Source: Novosphingobium aquimarinum (GTDB lineage: Bacteria; Pseudomonadota; Alphaproteobacteria; Sphingomonadales; Sphingomonadaceae). Taken from it: a stretch of 64,000 nucleotides of DNA. Below, piece after piece: positions 9,355 to 17,716 of this stretch (its first letter is position 1; each line of letters starts with the position of its first letter). The notes beneath the pieces were generated by a model, which saw only the letters and a program-made list of their open reading frames with translations, was not told where the DNA came from and did not search any database. A program made the position numbers and the translations under genes. Location: positions 124,001 to 188,000 of the forward strand of contig NZ_WRPO01000001.1 of NCBI RefSeq assembly GCF_009746585.1. Direction: 5' to 3'.

Positions 9355-10734
9355 TTATTGCGTGGCCGCCGGGGAGACCGGAGCCGTCGAAGCGGCCGTG
9401 CCCGCGCCACCGGTCTTACTGTTGACGTAGGCCATCCACATCTTGGCGATCGGAGCCCGGGTGCCGCTCACCTTCGCGAAGTTCTGCTTCGCCGCGGCGT
9501 ACTTGCCCTGGTCAGCCTGGGCGATCCCGAGGCGCAGCGTCGCCTTGTCGGTCTCCACGCCCGGCTTGCCGAGCGCGGCGGTGTAGAATTCCTCCGCCTT
9601 AGCCGGCATGTCGTAGCTGAGGAACGCGTCGCCGGTCGCCGTCACCGTGTTGGCGTTTCCGCTCGTCGTCACACCGTTCAGCGAAGCCTTGTCCGAGGAG
9701 ACGCGACCGCTCGCGACCTGCTTGGCTTCCGCGACTTCGCCCGCGGAGAGCTTGCCCGAAGCGACGCCTGCATCGATGACCTTGAGCGCTTCACCGGGGA
9801 AGCGACGCGGGTCGACGTTCTCGATGTATTCGAGGTAGTCGCGCTTGTCGTTCATCGCATTGGTGCGCATCATCAGGCGCATGAGATCGAGGTTTTCCTG
9901 ACTGGGAAGCTTCGACATCGCGCGAACGACCGCGATCGATGACGCCCAGCTCGACGGCGAAGGATAATCCGCCGCGAGCATGGCCGCGAGATCGGTCGCC
10001 GGCCCGGCCTGCTTGGCATCGTAAGCCGCCTGCAGCGCAGTGCGAATGGCCGTCTCGCTGGGCTTGGTGCCCGCAGCCTTGGCCGCTTCGATTTCCTGCT
10101 GTGCAACCTGAAGCGCGGCGCCGGTGTTGCCCGTGCGCTTGTAGGCATCGGCCAGCACTCGTTCGAGCAGGCCCTGCTGATCGACGTAGCCACTGTCCTT
10201 GGCCATCTTGAGATATTCCGCCGCCCCGGCGTAATCGCCGGTCTGATACGCCGTGATGCCGGTCAAGTACTGGATCTGCGGGATGCTTTCGGGCTGGACG
10301 GCACCGCTGGCCATCATCAGCTTGAGGCCCTTGTTCTGCATCGCGGGATCAGCGGTGAGGACGCCGAAATTGCGCGTCATTTCGCCCAGCTTGACCTTGT
10401 CACCTGAAGTCGTCGCCACGGGCTCCAGGGCGGCGAGCTTCGCTTTTGCCCCACCCAGCGCTGCGTCGACTTGCGCGGCGGCCGCAGCCTTCTCGGCATC
10501 GGTCTTGGCGTCGCGTGCCGTCGCGCTGGCTGCTGTCACGGCCGGATTTTCGCTGGCAGAAGAGAGCGTCTTGTCGAGCTCAGCCGCAGCTGCTGCGAAC
10601 TCCTTCGAAAACTCGATTTTGGGCGCCTTGTCCTTCTTGGCTGCCTGCGCGGCCGGCACGGCGACGAAGCCGGTCATCCCGGTTGCAAGCGCAAGGGCAA
10701 GGGCAGCACGGGAAATCAAGTATTTGCGAGCCAT
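9355..10734 (-). CDS. Secreted TPR-like repeat protein, function unknown
   Basis: 459 residues with a clear Sec signal peptide (MARKYLISRAALALALATG..., cleavage near PAAQAAKKDK). The mature protein is Ala-rich and helical, with TPR-like pairs of helices, for example GITAYQTGDYAGAAEYLKMA, a ..ALQVAQQEIEAAKAAG.. segment and the C-terminal LRLGIAQADQGKYAAAKQ. The N-terminal part of the mature chain (about 40-110) is low-complexity Ala/Lys/Asp. A strong ribosome site GAGAGGAG precedes the ATG. Likely a periplasmic scaffold or surface-associated protein; TPR folds bind peptides or proteins, but no partner is suggested by the neighbours. Confidence 0.82.
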   Translation of the reverse strand: MARKYLISRAALALALATGMTGFVAVPAAQAAKKDKAPKIEFSKEFAAAAAELDKTLSSASENPAVTAASATARDAKTDAEKAAAAAQVDAALGGAKAKLAALEPVATTSGDKVKLGEMTRNFGVLTADPAMQNKGLKLMMASGAVQPESIPQIQYLTGITAYQTGDYAGAAEYLKMAKDSGYVDQQGLLERVLADAYKRTGNTGAALQVAQQEIEAAKAAGTKPSETAIRTALQAAYDAKQAGPATDLAAMLAADYPSPSSWASSIAVVRAMSKLPSQENLDLMRLMMRTNAMNDKRDYLEYIENVDPRRFPGEALKVIDAGVASGKLSAGEVAEAKQVASGRVSSDKASLNGVTTSGNANTVTATGDAFLSYDMPAKAEEFYTAALGKPGVETDKATLRLGIAQADQGKYAAAKQNFAKVSGTRAPIAKMWMAYVNSKTGGAGTAASTAPVSPAATQ

Positions 10735-11038
10735 TCCGGCGAACTCCTCTCAATAAAATACAGTCCGGCGCTGAACCGGACCTGCAGAACGAGTGCCGCG
10801 GCGTGATGGCGTCCCCGCTCTGCTTTGGCAACAGGGTCATTCCTAGCCTTATCGCGCTGAACCGCCCTTGAATGCGCGATCATGCAAGGCAATAAATCGC
10901 TCTGACCCGTCTCTCTTTGCCCCCAAATGTGGAAAACGGCGAATGGTTCCCGCCCTTCCCCGGCCCCGGGCTGGCCATGACTTGCCGGTTGGCCTAGGGC
11001 CTTGAGGTCATACCAACAAAAAACCGAACGAAACCCGC
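10735..11038. promoter_or_regulatory. Divergent regulatory region between the TPR-like gene and gyrA
   Basis: 304 bp without a gene. It must hold both promoters. A weak candidate for gyrA is TTGAAT at 10868-10873 and AATAAA at 10891-10896 with a 17-bp spacer, which would give a leader of about 135 nt. A short hairpin TCCGG/CCGGA (about 10764-10780) lies in the leader of the TPR-like gene. No SOS box, riboswitch or small ORF convinced me. Confidence 0.4.
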
Positions 11039-13858
11039 GTGAGCGACGACGAAAACATTCCCGACGACCCGCTGCCCGGCAGCGAATATACCCGCATCGA
11101 CATCGTCGATGAGATGAAGTCGAGCTATCTCGATTACGCGATGAGCGTGATCGTGGCGCGCGCACTTCCCGATGTGCGCGACGGGCTCAAACCGGTCCAC
11201 CGGCGCATTCTCTTCGCCAGCCAGGAAGGCGGCTTCGTAGCGGGCCGTCCTTACCGCAAGTCGGCGAAGATCGTCGGCGACGTGATGGGTAACTACCACC
11301 CGCACGGCGATTCCGCGATCTATGACGCCCTTGCGCGCATGACGCAGCCCTGGTCGATGCGCCTGCCGCTGGTCGATGGCCAGGGCAACTTCGGTTCGAT
11401 GGATCCCGATCCGCCGGCCTCGATGCGATACACCGAAGCGCGGCTCGCCCGCGTCGCGAATTCGCTGCTGGATGATCTCGACAAGGACACGGTCGACTTC
11501 GCCGAGAACTACGACGGTTCTCGCCGCGAGCCGACGGTTCTGCCCGCGCGCTTCCCGAACCTCTTGGTCAATGGCGCCGGCGGTATCGCCGTGGGCATGG
11601 CGACCAACATTCCGCCGCACAACCTCGGCGAAGTGATCGATGGCTGCCTCGCCTTCATCGACGATCCGACGATCACCACGGAGCGTCTCTTCGAGATCAT
11701 TCCGGGGCCCGACTTCCCGACCGCACCGCTGATCTTGGGCCAGTCTGGCAGCCGCTCGGCCTATACGACCGGGCGCGGCTCGATCCTGATGCGCTGCCGC
11801 CATGAAATCGAGGAAGGCCGTGGCGGACGAGGCTCCGAGGGGCGTCGCGCGATCATTCTGACCAGCATCCCTTATCAGGTCGGCAAGTCCGGCCTGGTCG
11901 AGAAGATCGCCGAGGCCGCCAAGGACAAGCGCATTGAGGGCGTCGCCGATATTCGCGACGAATCGAATCGCGAAGGCGTGCGCGTCGTGATCGAACTCAA
12001 GCGCGACGCGACGCCCGAGGTGGTGCTCAATCAGGTCTGGCGGTTCACTCCGGCGCAATCGAGCTTTCCGGCGAACATGCTGGCGATTCGTGGCGGCCGG
12101 CCCGAAACGCTGGCCCTGCGCGACATCATCCAGGCCTTCATTCACTTCCGCGAAGAGGTCATCACTCGGCGCACCAAGTTCGAGCTGAACAAGGCGCGCG
12201 ACCGGGCCCACATCCTGCTTGGTCTGGTCGTAGCGGTTTCGAATCTCGACGAGGTCGTGGCGATGATCCGCACGTCGTCGAACCCGGCGGAAGCGCGCGC
12301 CAAGCTGATTGCCAAGGAATGGCCGATCGGCGACATCGCCCAGTACATCCGTCTGGTCGAGGCGATCGAGCCTTCGGCGGACGAATCGGGCGGCACCTAT
12401 CGCTTGTCCGAAGCGCAAGTGAAGGCGATTCTCGAATTGAGGCTTCACCGTCTCACCGCGCTGGGCCGCGACGAGATCGGCGACGAACTCAAGGAACTGG
12501 CCACGGCCATCGAGGAATACCTCTCGATCCTGGCCGACCGGGTCAAGCTCTATGGCGTGATGCGCGACGAGCTCGTTGCGGTTCGCGAGGCCTATGCGAC
12601 GCCGCGCGTTTCCGAGATCACCGGCGCCATCGACGGCATCGAAGACGAAGACCTGATCGAGCGTGAGGACATGGTGGTGACCGTCACCATGGACGGCTAC
12701 ATCAAGCGCACTCCGCTTTCGACCTTCCGCGCGCAGAATCGCGGCGGCAAGGGCCGCGCCGGGATGGCGACCAAGGACGAAGACGTCGTGTCCGACATGT
12801 TCGTCACCTCGACGCACAATCCGGTGCTGTTCTTCTCGACCTCGGGCAAAGTCTATCGCCTGAAAGTGTGGAAGCTGCCGGAAGGCGGTCCGACGACGCG
12901 TGGACGGCCGATCATCAACCTGCTGCCGGCACTCGACAGTGGTGAGACCATCGCCGCGGTCCTTCCCCTGCCGGAGGACGAGAGCACCTGGGGCGCGCTC
13001 CACGTCGTCTTCGCGACGGCCAAGGGCAATGTGCGTCGCAACGCGATGGACTTGTTCACCAACGTGCCGTCCAACGGTAAGTTCGCGATGCGGTTCGACG
13101 AAGGCTCGGAAGACCGGCTGATCGGCGTCGCCTTGCTCGATGCCAGCGACGACGTGCTGCTGGCCTCGCGCGAAGGCAAGGCGATCCGCTTCGCCGGCGA
13201 AGACGTGCGCGAGTTCCAGAGCCGCACCTCCACCGGCGTGCGTGGGATGAACCTCAAGAACGGCGACGAGGTCGTTTCGCTTTCGATCCTGCACCGCGTC
13301 GGCACTTCGCCCGAAGAGCGCGAGGCCTATTTGCGGTTCGCGCCCTGGAAGGCGGAGAAGGAAGGCACTCCCGACCTCAGCGAAGATCGCTTCGCCGAAA
13401 TGGCCGAGAAGGAACAGTTCATCCTCACGATCTGCGCCAATGGCTACGGCAAGCTGTCTTCGGCCTACGAGTATCGCCGGATCGGGCGTGGCGGTCAGGG
13501 GATCACCAATATCGACAACATCGGCCGCAATGGTCCAGTCGTCGCGAGCTTTGCCGCGACCAAGAGCGACCAGCTCATGCTCGTGACCGATCAGGCCAAG
13601 CTCATCCGCATCGGCCTGGAATCGCTGCGCGTCATCGGCCGTGGCAGCGCCGGAGTGCGGTTGTTCGATGTCGCTCCCAATGAGCATGTCGTCAGCGCCG
13701 TTCGGATCGACGAAACGACCGAACCCGAAAACGAGGCGGAAGAAGCCATCGTCGAGGAAATGATCGGGCGCAATGCCGAGAACACGGAGATTCCGACCAC
13801 CCAGGATCGCGACGATCAGGATGACGATAGCGAGGGCAATCCGGAGAGCGAAGCATGA
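11039..13858 (+). CDS. gyrA: DNA gyrase subunit A
   Basis: 939 residues; ATP-driven negative supercoiling with GyrB. The breakage-reunion domain carries the active-site Tyr131 (SMRYTEARL). The quinolone-determining region reads GDSAIYD with Ser92 and Asp96, the susceptible-type residues equivalent to E. coli Ser83 and Asp87. The C-terminal beta-pinwheel contains a GyrA box (QNRGGKG, near residue 570), which separates it from ParC. The last 50 residues are strongly acidic, as in GyrA tails. Start is GTG at 11039, just before SDDENIPDD. Its TGA overlaps the next ATG. Confidence 0.97.
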   Translation: MSDDENIPDDPLPGSEYTRIDIVDEMKSSYLDYAMSVIVARALPDVRDGLKPVHRRILFASQEGGFVAGRPYRKSAKIVGDVMGNYHPHGDSAIYDALARMTQPWSMRLPLVDGQGNFGSMDPDPPASMRYTEARLARVANSLLDDLDKDTVDFAENYDGSRREPTVLPARFPNLLVNGAGGIAVGMATNIPPHNLGEVIDGCLAFIDDPTITTERLFEIIPGPDFPTAPLILGQSGSRSAYTTGRGSILMRCRHEIEEGRGGRGSEGRRAIILTSIPYQVGKSGLVEKIAEAAKDKRIEGVADIRDESNREGVRVVIELKRDATPEVVLNQVWRFTPAQSSFPANMLAIRGGRPETLALRDIIQAFIHFREEVITRRTKFELNKARDRAHILLGLVVAVSNLDEVVAMIRTSSNPAEARAKLIAKEWPIGDIAQYIRLVEAIEPSADESGGTYRLSEAQVKAILELRLHRLTALGRDEIGDELKELATAIEEYLSILADRVKLYGVMRDELVAVREAYATPRVSEITGAIDGIEDEDLIEREDMVVTVTMDGYIKRTPLSTFRAQNRGGKGRAGMATKDEDVVSDMFVTSTHNPVLFFSTSGKVYRLKVWKLPEGGPTTRGRPIINLLPALDSGETIAAVLPLPEDESTWGALHVVFATAKGNVRRNAMDLFTNVPSNGKFAMRFDEGSEDRLIGVALLDASDDVLLASREGKAIRFAGEDVREFQSRTSTGVRGMNLKNGDEVVSLSILHRVGTSPEEREAYLRFAPWKAEKEGTPDLSEDRFAEMAEKEQFILTICANGYGKLSSAYEYRRIGRGGQGITNIDNIGRNGPVVASFAATKSDQLMLVTDQAKLIRIGLESLRVIGRGSAGVRLFDVAPNEHVVSAVRIDETTEPENEAEEAIVEEMIGRNAENTEIPTTQDRDDQDDDSEGNPESEA

Positions 13859-14202
13859 GCCAACAGCCGACCATCGCCTACAAGGTGCTGACAGGTGAGC
13901 AGTTCGCCGAGTTGCAGGAACACGCCCATTTCAAAGGTGCCCCGGTCGATATCGGCGACGGCTACATTCACATGTCGACGGCGGAGCAGTTGACTGAGAC
14001 GGTCGACAAGCACTTTGCCGGCCAGGATGGTCTGCATGTCGCGGCTATCGATGTCGCTGGGCTAGGCGACATGATCAAATGGGAGCCGTCGCGTGGTGGT
14101 GCCTTGTTTCCGCACCTTTATGGACCGCTGCCGCTAACGGCGGTGCTCGCGCACGGTCCGCTCGAGCGCGAGGACGACGGCAAGGTCCGCCTCCCGGGCT
14201 GA
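13855..14202 (+). CDS. DUF952 family protein
   Basis: 115-residue protein matching the DUF952 pattern: AYKVLTGEQF at the start, GDGYIHMSTAEQLTETVDKH in the middle, KWEPSRGGALFPHLYGPLP near the end. The fold resembles ADP-ribosyltransferase-like or LigT-like small domains, but no biochemical role is established. It is translationally coupled to gyrA by ATGA and so is expressed with it; this does not by itself imply a gyrase-related role. It ends 13 bp from the convergent YhhN-like gene. Confidence 0.88.
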   Translation: MSQQPTIAYKVLTGEQFAELQEHAHFKGAPVDIGDGYIHMSTAEQLTETVDKHFAGQDGLHVAAIDVAGLGDMIKWEPSRGGALFPHLYGPLPLTAVLAHGPLEREDDGKVRLPG

Positions 14203-14215
14203 AGCGGGCTGCTGG

Positions 14216-14884
14216 TCAGTGGACCAGCTGCGGTCTTGGCCGTGGCCGCAAGCGTTGCACGATGCCGGTGCAGAACAGGAAATTCCCGAAGTAGAACAGC
14301 GGCCAGACGATAAGGCCCGGCACACGGCTGGGATAGAGAGGCCCGGCGCCGGCGATGGCGACGAGGCTGGCCGCCACCAGCAGCACGGCCCCTGCCCCCA
14401 CTTGCGCGCGCGGCAAGTTGCTCGTCCAGGCACCGGCCGCCAGCCCGCCGACCGCAAGGCCGTAAAAGCCGGCCGTGACATCGTCGGGCGGTTCGGCAAG
14501 CAAGTAACACGCCGCAGGGGTTAGCAGGATGAGCGCTAGAGCCGCGACCTTTTCGACGGGGTGCAGCGGCATGCGGCGATGGCTCACCACTATGCCAATG
14601 CCGAGCCCGCAGCCAAGCATGAGGACGGTCGCTCCGGCCCAAGGGAAGAACTCGACCAAGGCCACGCCGACACCGCTCGTCGCCATCATTGCGGCGAGCA
14701 TACGCCCTTCGGGCAGCCGCAACCGCAACCAGGCGTAGACGCCGAGCAGCAGCAGCGGTGCCGCCTCGAGCGCGATGAGGTAGAGCCCCGGCACGCGGCC
14801 GTCCTTGGCGAACCAGAAGACGATCGCAAGGGCCACGCTTGCGACGATCCAGGGTCGGCGTTCCATCAGCGCGCGCTTAGGCAT
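14216..14884 (-). CDS. YhhN (lysoplasmalogenase)-like integral membrane protein, apparently degenerate
   Basis: 222 residues with about eight hydrophobic helices. The opening MPKRALMERRPW, the central ...VPGLYLIALEAAPLLLLGVY and the ending GLIVWPLFYFGNFLFC resemble sphingomonad proteins annotated as lysoplasmalogenase (YhhN family), which cleave the vinyl ether of lysoplasmalogen. As I recall the family, membrane-embedded Asp residues are conserved; at the corresponding places I read ATSGVGVALVE and VAASLVAIAG, with no Asp. So the family call is tentative and activity doubtful. The ATG at 14884 is chosen because the longer frame upstream is Arg-rich and overlaps the trmFO start. Confidence 0.6.
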   Translation of the reverse strand: MPKRALMERRPWIVASVALAIVFWFAKDGRVPGLYLIALEAAPLLLLGVYAWLRLRLPEGRMLAAMMATSGVGVALVEFFPWAGATVLMLGCGLGIGIVVSHRRMPLHPVEKVAALALILLTPAACYLLAEPPDDVTAGFYGLAVGGLAAGAWTSNLPRAQVGAGAVLLVAASLVAIAGAGPLYPSRVPGLIVWPLFYFGNFLFCTGIVQRLRPRPRPQLVH

Positions 14885-15025
14885 GTCCGGCAGTGATCTC
14901 CGAGTCCGGCGCTTGAAGTTCCGCTTCAGCAGTCTGAAGCGGCACGGCACCGGTGCCGCTTTTCCACGCAACGGGCAACACACTAGGCCTTGTCGCCTGC
15001 CCCCATCAAGCGTTAGGCGCGAGCG

Positions 15026-16363
15026 ATGACTCATGATGTCCACATCATCGGTGGCGGTCTCGCCGGAAGCGAAGCCGCCTGGCAGCTTGCCAAGCGCGGT
15101 ATCAGGGTGCGCTTATCCGAAATGCGCGGCTCGGGCGACCGCAGCCCCGCGCACCAGACCGATGCTCTGGCCGAACTGGTGTGCTCCAACAGCTTCCGCT
15201 CCGACGATGACGAGCGCAATGCGGTGGGCCTGCTCCATCACGAGATGCGGCGCTGCGATTCCCTGGTGATGTCCGCTGCGGCCAAGGCGCAAGTTCCGGC
15301 CGGCACCGCACTGGCGGTGGATCGCGACGTATTTTCGGCAGAAGTCGAGGCACGCCTGGCGCAGCTTCCCTCGCTGGAAATCGTGCGTGAGCGCATCGAT
15401 CGGCTGCCCGAAGCCGGTCTCACCATCGTCGCGACCGGACCGCTCACCGCCGAGGCTTTGGCGCAAAGCATCGGCGCGGCGACGGGCGCGGACAGCCTCG
15501 CCTTCTTCGATGCCATCGCCCCGATCGTCTATCGCGAATCGATCGACATGGACGTCGCCTGGATGGCCTCGCGCTGGGACAAGGGTGACACCAAGGACTA
15601 CATCAACTGTCCGATGACCAAGGACCAGTACCTCGCCTTTCACGCGGGGCTGGTTGCGGGCGAGAAGACGGTGTTCAAGCAGTGGGAAGCCAACACCCCC
15701 TACTTCGACGGCTGCATGCCGATCGAGGTCATGGCCGAGCGCGGCGTCGATACGCTGCGTTATGGTCCGATGAAGCCGGTCGGCCTCGACAACCCGCATT
15801 GGGCGACGGAGGAACACCCGACGGGCCGCTGGCCGCACGCGGTCGTCCAGCTGCGCCAGGACAACAAGCTCGGCACCTTGTGGAACATGGTCGGCTTCCA
15901 GACCAAGCTCAAGCATGCCGAACAAGTCCGCCTTTTCCGCACCATTCCCGGCCTGGAGAATGCCGAGTTCGCGCGGCTTGGCGGCCTGCACCGCAATACC
16001 TTCCTCAATTCGCCGCGCCTGCTCGATCGGCAGCTGCGCTTGAAGAGCGCGCCGCACGTTCGCTTTGCCGGGCAAATTACCGGCTGCGAGGGCTATGTAG
16101 AAAGCGCGGCGGTCGGTCTGCTGACGGGCATGATGGCCGTCGCCGAACTGGGCGGGCGGGAATGGCAAACGCCGCCGCGCACAACGGCGATGGGCGCGTT
16201 GCTCTCGCACATTACCGGCGATGCCGAGGCGGATTCGTTTCAGCCGATGAACGTCAATTTCGGCTTGTTCCCGCCGCTCCACGAGGTGAAGAAAAAGGCG
16301 CGCAAGGAGGCCTACACCGAACGCGCGAAAAGCGATCTCAGCGGGTGGCTAACCGCCGCTTAA
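15026..16363 (+). CDS. trmFO: Methylenetetrahydrofolate--tRNA-(uracil-54-C5)-methyltransferase TrmFO
   Basis: FAD/folate enzyme that forms ribothymidine-54 in the tRNA T-loop, using methylene-THF instead of SAM. 445 residues, normal length. FAD-binding dinucleotide motif [13 protein letters not shown] at the N-terminus; conserved TrmFO blocks [46 protein letters not shown] and [12 protein letters not shown]-terminal [12 protein letters not shown]. Start ATG at 15026 follows GCGAGCG and lies immediately ahead of the FAD loop. Convergent with the EF-hand gene after a 10-bp gap. Confidence 0.96.
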   Translation: MTHDVHIIGGGLAGSEAAWQLAKRGIRVRLSEMRGSGDRSPAHQTDALAELVCSNSFRSDDDERNAVGLLHHEMRRCDSLVMSAAAKAQVPAGTALAVDRDVFSAEVEARLAQLPSLEIVRERIDRLPEAGLTIVATGPLTAEALAQSIGAATGADSLAFFDAIAPIVYRESIDMDVAWMASRWDKGDTKDYINCPMTKDQYLAFHAGLVAGEKTVFKQWEANTPYFDGCMPIEVMAERGVDTLRYGPMKPVGLDNPHWATEEHPTGRWPHAVVQLRQDNKLGTLWNMVGFQTKLKHAEQVRLFRTIPGLENAEFARLGGLHRNTFLNSPRLLDRQLRLKSAPHVRFAGQITGCEGYVESAAVGLLTGMMAVAELGGREWQTPPRTTAMGALLSHITGDAEADSFQPMNVNFGLFPPLHEVKKKARKEAYTERAKSDLSGWLTAA

Positions 16364-16373
16364 GCGCTGGTTT

Positions 16374-16844
16374 TCAGCACTTGCATTTGGGTTTCGGTTT
16401 GGCCGGCGCCGGCGCGGTCTTGCGGAACTCCTGGCGCGACAGCTCCCGGTCGCCATCGGCATCGGCAGCGTCGAACTTTTCGACCGTGGTGTGCGCCCAT
16501 TCCTCGAAGTCGAGCAGATTGTTGCCGTCCTTGTCGAGCTTGCGAAAGCCGGCCGTGCGGGTGGACAGCATCTCGTTGCGTGTAATGCGTCCATCGGAAT
16601 CCCGATCGTAGCGGCCGAAGCGGCGTTGCTCACGCGTAAGCTCGGTGGCTTCGGGGGGCGCGGGACCGCGCAAATCCCCGACGTCGGCGCTTGGCAGAGC
16701 ATCGGGATCCTCCGCCGGAGATCCGTCGGACGCGGCCATCGGCGGCGGCGCGGCGCGCTCCATCTCGGCCCGGCCCTGCCACCAGAAAAGGCCAGCGGCG
16801 ACGAACAGCAATGCAGTGAATGCGCCAACGACGATCCGGTTCAT
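16374..16844 (-). CDS. EF-hand domain protein, exported or membrane-anchored
   Basis: 156 residues. An N-terminal hydrophobic segment (about 4-23, IVVGAFTALLFVAAGLFWW) is a signal anchor. A Pro/Ala-rich linker leads to three EF-hand-type calcium loops: DRDSDGRITRNE, DKDGNNLLDFEE and DADGDRELSRQE. The C-terminus is Lys/Pro-rich and ends KCKC. Probably a periplasmic calcium-binding protein; no target is evident. Such small EF-hand proteins are frequent in sphingomonads. Confidence 0.85.
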   Translation of the reverse strand: MNRIVVGAFTALLFVAAGLFWWQGRAEMERAAPPPMAASDGSPAEDPDALPSADVGDLRGPAPPEATELTREQRRFGRYDRDSDGRITRNEMLSTRTAGFRKLDKDGNNLLDFEEWAHTTVEKFDAADADGDRELSRQEFRKTAPAPAKPKPKCKC

Positions 16845-16885
16845 GGTGTGACGAGGCCCCCCTGGGGGAGCACTCTAGGCAAACC

Positions 16886-17551
16886 TCAGCGGCCCAACAA
16901 TCCCGCTCGCATGGCACCCAAGAGCGCCATCGGCGAATTGTCCGTTCCTGCCCCGCCGCGCCCGAGTTGCCGCCAGGTCAGCGCCCGCAACACGGCGAGC
17001 GGGCGAAGGGCGCGCGGCGCGCGGGGAGTGCGACTGGCCGATCCTTGCGCCAAGGCGCGCGCCAGGCTGCGCTCGTCCTCGCGCGACATGCGCATGGCGA
17101 GATCGGCGAGCGTCCAATCGGTCGCAAGTTGCCGCGCCGCCTCGGCGTGATCGCCCACACCCAAATGCTGCGCCAATACGGCTATGGCGTCGGCGCGCCC
17201 TTTGGCGAAGCGGGCCATGGCGGTCGCTTCCAGCGGGGCCGGGGCCGTAATCGCTTCCCAGCCATCGGCAAGCGCGGCGAGACCGTTATGCCGGCCGTTC
17301 CAGGTCGCCAGCGCACCCAGGATGGGATCGCCTTGCGGCCATCGGGATCCGTCCGCTTCGAGCGCTTCGCGCCACCAGGCGATGCGCAGTTGCGCCAGCA
17401 TTGGCTCGCTGGCGGACCGGACCAGCGATGCCAGCCGCGCATCGAGCGCCAGGAACGCAAGCCACGCCTCGCGCTTCGTGCCTGGCGCGTAGGCCAAGGC
17501 CAGCCGCTCAAATGTCGGCAGTGTCGAGAGCAGCATTTCGGAAGTGTCCAC
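16886..17551 (-). CDS. Short squalene/phytoene synthase-family homologue
   Basis: 221 residues, shorter than genuine phytoene or squalene synthases (about 280-350). It keeps the helical pattern and the signature PMLAQLRIAWWREALEA typical of the family, but I cannot find the two Asp-rich DxxxD motifs that bind farnesyl or geranylgeranyl diphosphate, and the C-terminal half is only partly recognisable. It may therefore be a non-catalytic member like NDUFAF6, an assembly factor for complex I in mitochondria; that idea is inference only. No carotenoid or hopanoid genes are adjacent. Confidence 0.72.
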   Translation of the reverse strand: MDTSEMLLSTLPTFERLALAYAPGTKREAWLAFLALDARLASLVRSASEPMLAQLRIAWWREALEADGSRWPQGDPILGALATWNGRHNGLAALADGWEAITAPAPLEATAMARFAKGRADAIAVLAQHLGVGDHAEAARQLATDWTLADLAMRMSREDERSLARALAQGSASRTPRAPRALRPLAVLRALTWRQLGRGGAGTDNSPMALLGAMRAGLLGR

Positions 17552-17716
17552 TTCGCCGATGTATGGCGAGGCAGACCCGTTGCAAGGCCGAAGCGGGCCC
17601 GAACCGTAAGCAATGGTTAGGGAGTCATGTTTGACGTGTTAACCATGCGTGGTCAGCATTGCATTTACGACTGACCGCTATGGCTGAGGGACGACCAATC
17701 GGAGTCCGTCCGCAGC

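Noticed and set aside
10994..13687. An 897-codon open frame antisense to gyrA
   Set aside because: High-GC mirror frame; composition (Arg, His, Asp, Ala) is that of a shadow and no domain is visible. Similar antisense frames over pdhB (20943-22355), pyrG (27049-28632), ppiD (30369-32159) and nuoM (56303-57919) are rejected likewise.
17639..17644. Lone TTAACC upstream of the TadG-like gene as a CtrA site
   Set aside because: Only a half-site; no second TTAA at the required spacing.
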